Shown piece by piece: positions 59,601-64,000 of a stretch of 64,000 nucleotides of DNA; the first letter of the stretch is position 1; every line of letters starts with the position of its first letter. The notes beneath the pieces are model-generated. The model was not told where the DNA came from and searched no databases. It saw nothing but the letters and a program-made list of their open reading frames with translations. Source of the stretch: Persicaria tinctoria (taxonomy: Eukaryota > Streptophyta > Magnoliopsida > Caryophyllales > Polygonaceae); contig JBANSL010000009.1 in assembly GCA_037127255.1 (NCBI GenBank), positions 21,224,475 to 21,288,474 of the forward strand, given 5' to 3'. The translations under genes were made by a program, and so were the position numbers.

Positions 59601-60535
59601 ACCGTACAGGCAATACAATAGGCCAATTGGACATGCTATGACAACATATAATCATGATGGAAAACAAGGCATAACATGAGTAGCCCTATACTAATATGAT
59701 CATTTGCAAGGTACATGCGGGAGACTACAAGATTATGTTATGCAATTCAGAGAGAGTCAAAATTACAACCGGACAGAGATCCCTAAGGGCAACCATCGAC
59801 TTTTCCCAACCGACTCATCACCCCTCTTTCCCGTGGGAATTTGATACGACTCTTTAAGGCAAGATGACACTGGTTAATCATCATAAGAATAAGGAAACAC
59901 ATCCACAAAAACACCTTACTTCTGACTCGAAGTGACATCAAAACTCCCAACACTCACTCAGACAACTTCCATACTCATACAGGATTCCGACACAATGTGT
60001 TTACCAACCCATTTCCCTATGGAAGACACTGACATCCGGGAGAAAGACTCAATATGAGCGTCAAGGGGCCAACAAACATAGTGGAATGGGCTGTTCCACA
60101 CAAGCTGAGTTTGACCATACAGAAACAAGGGTACTCCCACTATCCCGTTTGCACAGATCAGTCAACACATATTTAATTGTTAGACATACCAATCAGACTT
60201 TAGCACATCAAGCACTCAGGATAGAATCAGTCAATAACACTCATGATGATCTCCTTGGAGTCTCCCAACCCATCTGTAAAGAACAAGCTGGTATTTTGCC
60301 TACCGATCCCAACTACACCCAATAGGGGTGGTCTAGCGCATTTACTACCCACTCGCGTCCCTGTTTGGTCGGTTTTTCTCTTTTAGTACAAGTCGAGTCC
60401 ATTACTTAGTCCAATTTAGGTTAGGCATCTTAAGTTCATTTTGCCCCTTTAAAACACTTCCAAATCCTTCGAAATTCATGGGCGGTTTCTCAAAGCATAC
60501 ACTCGACCCTTTTGTACCCGAATTGCACAACCCCT
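56684..60535 (-). other. LARD 2 interior, non-coding
   Basis: The purine tract on the minus strand (AGAGGTGGATGAA, 56684-56696) abuts the LTR, preceded by the GTCTCGGGGACGAGAC block. The rest is AT-rich with the same kind of CATCA wording as LARD 1 and shared islands such as TTATGGGCCCACGCTTCT (about 57869) and CCGGACAGAGATCCCTAAGG (59770). No gag or pol. Confidence 0.8.
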
Positions 60536-60548
60536 GGCTCTGATACCA
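60536..60548 (-). other. LARD 2 primer binding site
   Basis: The minus strand reads TGGTATCAGAGCC four bases from the LTR, identical to LARD 1. Confidence 0.93.
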
Positions 60549-60552
60549 ACTT

Positions 60553-63543
60553 TGTAACGGCCCAGAATTATGATTTCCGGGTTACGTTTCAAGGGATAAA
60601 ACCCCTTGTTCGGATCTTGCAATCCAGGTACGGGTCGAGGTTTCAAATTCAATTTTAAGGTCAATAATAAAGGGGATTTCAAACCCTAAAACATCGAAGG
60701 GCCGTTGGGTACCCTTGACCTGTCCTAAGACTATGTCGCGGAATCCATTTGAAACGGAAGTAAGGCGAAAACAAAATTAAGATACAAGGTGCCACGACTA
60801 AGCCGGGTCAAAACCAAATCATAAGTGGGTGATTACCATTTGTAACGAGTTAGAGAATTAGCTAGGTTCTTCGATTCGCAAAAAGGGAACCCCGTCATAT
60901 ACACATCGAGCACTCAAAATCTGCAGAAAATACCTTTAAAGAAGAACGGGGAAAGGAGTCAGGTCGAGCCACTCATCCGGGACCGGCAGTCCTCGCTGAG
61001 GCTACATAGTATGTGCTATACCTAATAAAGATGCTCTAATGCAGTACGAAAGTTAAACACACTAGCATGCTCCTAGTTGTAATAATAAGCAGAAATACTG
61101 TAAAGGGCCCAAGACAATGCCAAAAGGCATATCCCCTGATCCGTGCCCACTCTGGGCATATATGTCCGTACCTCGCTCCGAAGCAGCCCAGGTAGGACGC
61201 TCGGTCGGTGCCGCAGCCTATCAGTCCGTACCTCACTCCGAAGCAGCCCAGGTAGGACGCTCGGTCACCGCCGCAGCCAGATCATATATAAGACTCGACT
61301 GGGACCAAAACGATATGAAACACGAATGCCCCAATGACCCTAGCAACGACTCTAAAGACTCAGATAATGGCCGTTCTCTTTTCAAACGCATAAAGTAAGC
61401 GGATGCTCAATCAATTAGTGCAACCTAAACATGATACTACATGGCATGCTTTTATGCATATGCAACACCTAACATAAAATGCAACAACAGGCATGAATGT
61501 CCAAGCTGAGTAAGCCCCCTAGGGAACTTACCTGAAAATGCAGAACAGCAGGATAATACAAGCAAGGGCCCAAGTGCAAGTCCAAAGCAATCCAAAAGCA
61601 ATACACACCTATCATCAAGCCATTTCCATAAGCCACCGGACCAATACTCATACACAGAACCCAAGTTCTCAACATCCTCAAAACCAATCAATAGTAAAAC
61701 CATTTCCAAAACCTTTCCGATACGATCAACACCAACCAAAATCATTCTTCCCAAAACCTTCCAACTCTTAAATCTCAAGTTCAATCAACTCAGAAAATCA
61801 ACAATTCCTTTAAAGTCATACTCAGCCAAATCTTGACATTAAACATTTAAACCTTATAACAGTTCTCTCAAAATCACATTATAGAACTAATTTCGACATT
61901 TTATTTCAAAACCCTTATATAATTAAATTCCATTTTCACAACCCATGTTTAAAAATCCCAACCAAAAGTATTTCACTAAATAAAATTCTACAACCTCCCA
62001 TTTTTAATAAAGCACTTTCATAAATTTACATTAGTAACCCCTTTTGACTTTTTTTTCTAAACACATAAAATCATATAGTAATGCATCCCAATAAATCTAC
62101 TGGTAAAACGAGTTATAAAATATAGTAGTGATAACGACAATCTACTAATATATGAATGTAAACATAGCCACACAACAAAATATGAAATTTAAACACCCAA
62201 AGCCCAGCTCTCTAAAATAAAGGATCCGAGCCCAAAAATTTAGGCCCAACAAAGAGAGAGAGGGGATCAGCGTCTTCAACCTCAGAGCAAGGCTCTGTTT
62301 CTGGCGGAGGACGTGGAGGTGAGGAGGGAAGGAACCTCAGGCCTTCGGTGGCCCTGCTCGGCTCGGAACCTGTCCCAGATGGCCGGAATAGATTTCCGAC
62401 GACAACCCACACAACAGGAAGGAAGCGAGAGTAATTAGGACGGGAAAGGAAGAGATTTACCGAGCGACAAGAGCAACTCCGGCGAGGATGTCAGGGCGGC
62501 GTTCGACTGCAACGAAGGCTTGGTCCGGACCGTCTCGGTTCGATCAGGGAGGGGAAGCGAGACTTGCGATGGCGTCGGCGATCTACGTCTAGGTCGGAAA
62601 GGTTCCGAGTGACCGCTCTCCTGGAAGCAATTAGGCTCCTCGGAATGGGTGAGTTGCAGCGCCGGCTAGCTGTTGGAGGGAGCTGGAAGGAAAACGAGAG
62701 GAGTGGAGGAGAGACAGGGTGACTTGGGTCGCGGTATCGACGGCGAATCGGAGAGAAGGAGTTACTGGCTGCGATTGACAAGGGGAAGGGTGAAAGTGAG
62801 CTGTTGGAGAAGGCAGGAGCGCTCAGATTGTTCTTCAAACAGATGGGGGAAGGCGGTGGCGCTTCGGAGGTGTTGGTGGCGGTACTGGTGGCCGGCGGAA
62901 TAGACAAGGATTGGTGGTGTTGCTGCTTCCGGTGGCTGCGGCTTCAATAGAGATGAAAAGAGGCTGAGCAAGGAGGCGGTGAGGTGGTGGTGATGGGTTT
63001 CTCCAATTGGGACAGAAAGAGCAAGAGGGTGGAGGATCAGTGGAGGGTTGACATCCAGATGAAGATTTTGGGTTTCCTGGTGGTTTTGAAATGGCTACAA
63101 GGGGAAGAAAGATATGAGTTTTGAGGGCTTTTGATGGATAAGGTTTAGGGTTCCTTTTGAGGGCATCTGACAGGGAGAAGGAGGAGAGATTTCGGATGAA
63201 TGGTAAGGTGTGGGTGTGTAGGGAGTGTAGAGGAAGAAAACAAAAAGATGAGCTGGATGAGGCAAGGCAAGAGGCCTCAATTGCCTTATGAAACGAGAGA
63301 AAGAGGGAGAGAAAGCAATTTAAGAATGGTCCAACAAACACCAATTCAAATTCCCAACACTCGATAATCTAAAACGAATTGTAACTCATTATCAAAATTA
63401 AATTAATTTATCGAGGCTCTCAACTCTAAAGCGGAAACAAATTCCGTCAAAATCAAAATTCTAAAATGATGCCGGAAGGAAAATAATAATATATCTACTT
63501 AAAAATAATATAAAATAATAGTTTTAAATTTTCGGTCTTTACA
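60553..63543 (-). repeat. LARD 2, 5' LTR (element sense)
   Basis: 2991 bp, nearly identical to 53626-56683 except for a 68-bp deletion whose ends share TAG (new junction at about 62631), a one-base A insertion near 63505 and about ten substitutions. Confidence 0.95.
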
Positions 63544-63774
63544 CTTCTTCTGACTCTCAAAATCAGCCCGCAACGCGTCCATCGCCTGTTGAGAAGACGC
63601 AAGTTGAGCTTGCAACGTCTCCACATCCTCAGACAGCTTGCTGCTCCTGGCCTTTTCGGCTGCAATAATGTCGTCCGATTCTTTCACCCGCGATCGAAGA
63701 GACTCAACCATGTTTTTTGGCGTCTCTGCCTCTGAGAGCTGCCCCTCCACTTGCTCCAGCCTCTTCTCCAACTC
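63544..63774 (-). pseudogene. Antisense coiled-coil gene, middle exon, cut by LARD 2
   Basis: Minus-strand exon opening after a CATGCTCAG acceptor: ELEKRLEQVEGQLSEAE, VESLRSRVKESDDIIAAEKA, LSEDVETLQAQLASSQQAM, then DALRADFESQKK into the insertion. Clear heptad coiled coil. Its continuation is at 53625-53132. The exon start is inferred from frame agreement with the upstream exon. Confidence 0.65.
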
Positions 63775-63910
63775 CTGAGCATGATGGCCCAAGCGAAGGT
63801 ACCTTCCCCAGCCGCTGTGAGTAAAGACGTGACCCTATCCGCAAAAAGGGGCAGTGAGGACACAGGACACGCGAGAAAATAAGACAAGCAAAGTAAGGCT
63901 TCACACTTAC
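63775..63910 (-). other. Intron of the antisense coiled-coil gene
   Basis: 136-nt minus-strand intron candidate from GTAAGTGTGA (donor after CAACTGG) to CATGCTCAG. It has a pyrimidine-rich stretch and would keep phase 0. A nearer acceptor (CTCACAG, about 63816) exists but leads to a less protein-like frame. Confidence 0.5.
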
Positions 63911-64000
63911 CCAGTTGCACCATCGTTCTTGTTCCAGCGTGAACTGTTCATCAGTCAAGCGGTCATCGTAGCTCCGCTTTCCCAAGCTCTGGAGGGAAGG
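63911..64000 (-). CDS. Antisense coiled-coil gene, upstream exon (partial)
   Basis: Minus-strand open reading into the window edge: SLGKRSYDDRLTDEQFTLEQ followed by ERWCNW, then the donor GTAAGT. Hydrophilic, not recognised. The gene continues beyond the window. Confidence 0.5.

Larger units (their letters stand above)
53626..63543 (-). mobile_element. Large non-autonomous LTR element (LARD-like) 2
   Basis: 9.9 kb with the same terminal wording as LARD 1 (TGTAACGGCC ... CTTTACA), flanked by CTTCT on both sides (53621-53625 and 63544-63548). LTRs are 3058 and 2991 bp, the interior 3.9 kb with no coding domain, initiator-Met primer site. About nine or ten substitutions separate its LTRs. It belongs to the same family as LARD 1 but to another subfamily, since large parts of LTR and interior differ. 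It interrupts the antisense coiled-coil gene of the host Gypsy element. Confidence 0.95.
30404..64000 (+). mobile_element. Tat-clade Ty3/Gypsy element, nested insertions, runs off the window
   Basis: Plus-strand order: 5' LTR, primer site TGGCGCCGTCTGTGGGAA, gag, protease, RT, RNase H, a second archaeal-type RNase H, integrase. RT before integrase makes it Gypsy, and the dual RNase H marks the Tat clade. After pol come a tandem array and accessory ORFs in both orientations, as is common in Tat elements. Two non-autonomous retrotransposons (32431-43841 and 53626-63543) are inserted. Without them the part in the window is about 12.3 kb. The 3' LTR must lie beyond 64000. I infer that the accessory genes to the right belong to the same element because nothing marks an end between them and pol. 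Confidence 0.8.

Overview
The window is nuclear DNA of a flowering plant, probably a eudicot: AT-rich spacers, plant LTR-retrotransposon lineages, CACTA and hAT DNA transposons, and exon pieces of plant housekeeping genes. I see no intact ordinary host gene. Almost everything is mobile, nested, or debris captured by mobile elements. The species cannot be named from the sequence.

Layout. (1) 1-1320 is flanking DNA. (2) 1321-6607 is a CACTA element with ACATCGG subterminal repeats, a tRNA-like unit and antisense exon fragments of at least three host genes: acyl-CoA oxidase, a HECT ubiquitin ligase and the chaperonin subunit CCT3. (3) 6743-7220 is a small hAT element with an 8-bp target duplication. 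(4) 7986-13768 is a second CACTA element (perfect CTT target duplication) that keeps one candidate transposase exon and a 2.3-kb, 80-bp-period minisatellite. (5) 13.8-14.3 kb looks like organelle-derived DNA. (6) 14985-24708 is a young, nearly complete Sirevirus-type Copia element on the minus strand (1.09-kb LTRs, target duplication CCGGT) with an extra 567-codon ORF after pol. It split an unidentified minus-strand gene relic. (7) 24.9-30.4 kb is accessory DNA: an inverted-repeat element around a long AT microsatellite, a GA microsatellite, a tRNA-like inverted pair and a possible LTR fragment. (8) 30404 to the window end is one Ty3/Gypsy element of the Tat clade (two RNase H domains, aspartate-type primer site). 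It is broken by two large non-autonomous retrotransposons of one family, at 32431-43841 (in gag) and 53626-63543 (in an antisense accessory gene).

How the parts work together. In the Gypsy element, LTR, primer site, gag, protease, RT, RNase H, archaeal-type RNase H and integrase follow in order on the plus strand, with one nonsense codon and two frameshifts in pol. Behind pol lies an unusual accessory module: a 71-bp tandem array of about 24 copies, an antisense two-exon gene for a complete B3 DNA-binding domain, a sense B3 copy with two in-frame stops, a sense two-exon short B3 gene with its own TATA box, and an antisense intron-containing coiled-coil gene. I consider this B3/coiled-coil module the most interesting content. 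The two inserted non-autonomous elements have about 3-kb LTRs, initiator-Met primer sites, no coding capacity and almost identical LTR pairs, so they are very recent and must have used proteins made elsewhere, probably by a Tekay/Del-type relative.

Boundaries of the DNA transposons, the Copia element and both non-autonomous elements rest on matching termini and target duplications. The Gypsy 5' LTR start is a guess because its 3' LTR lies outside the window.
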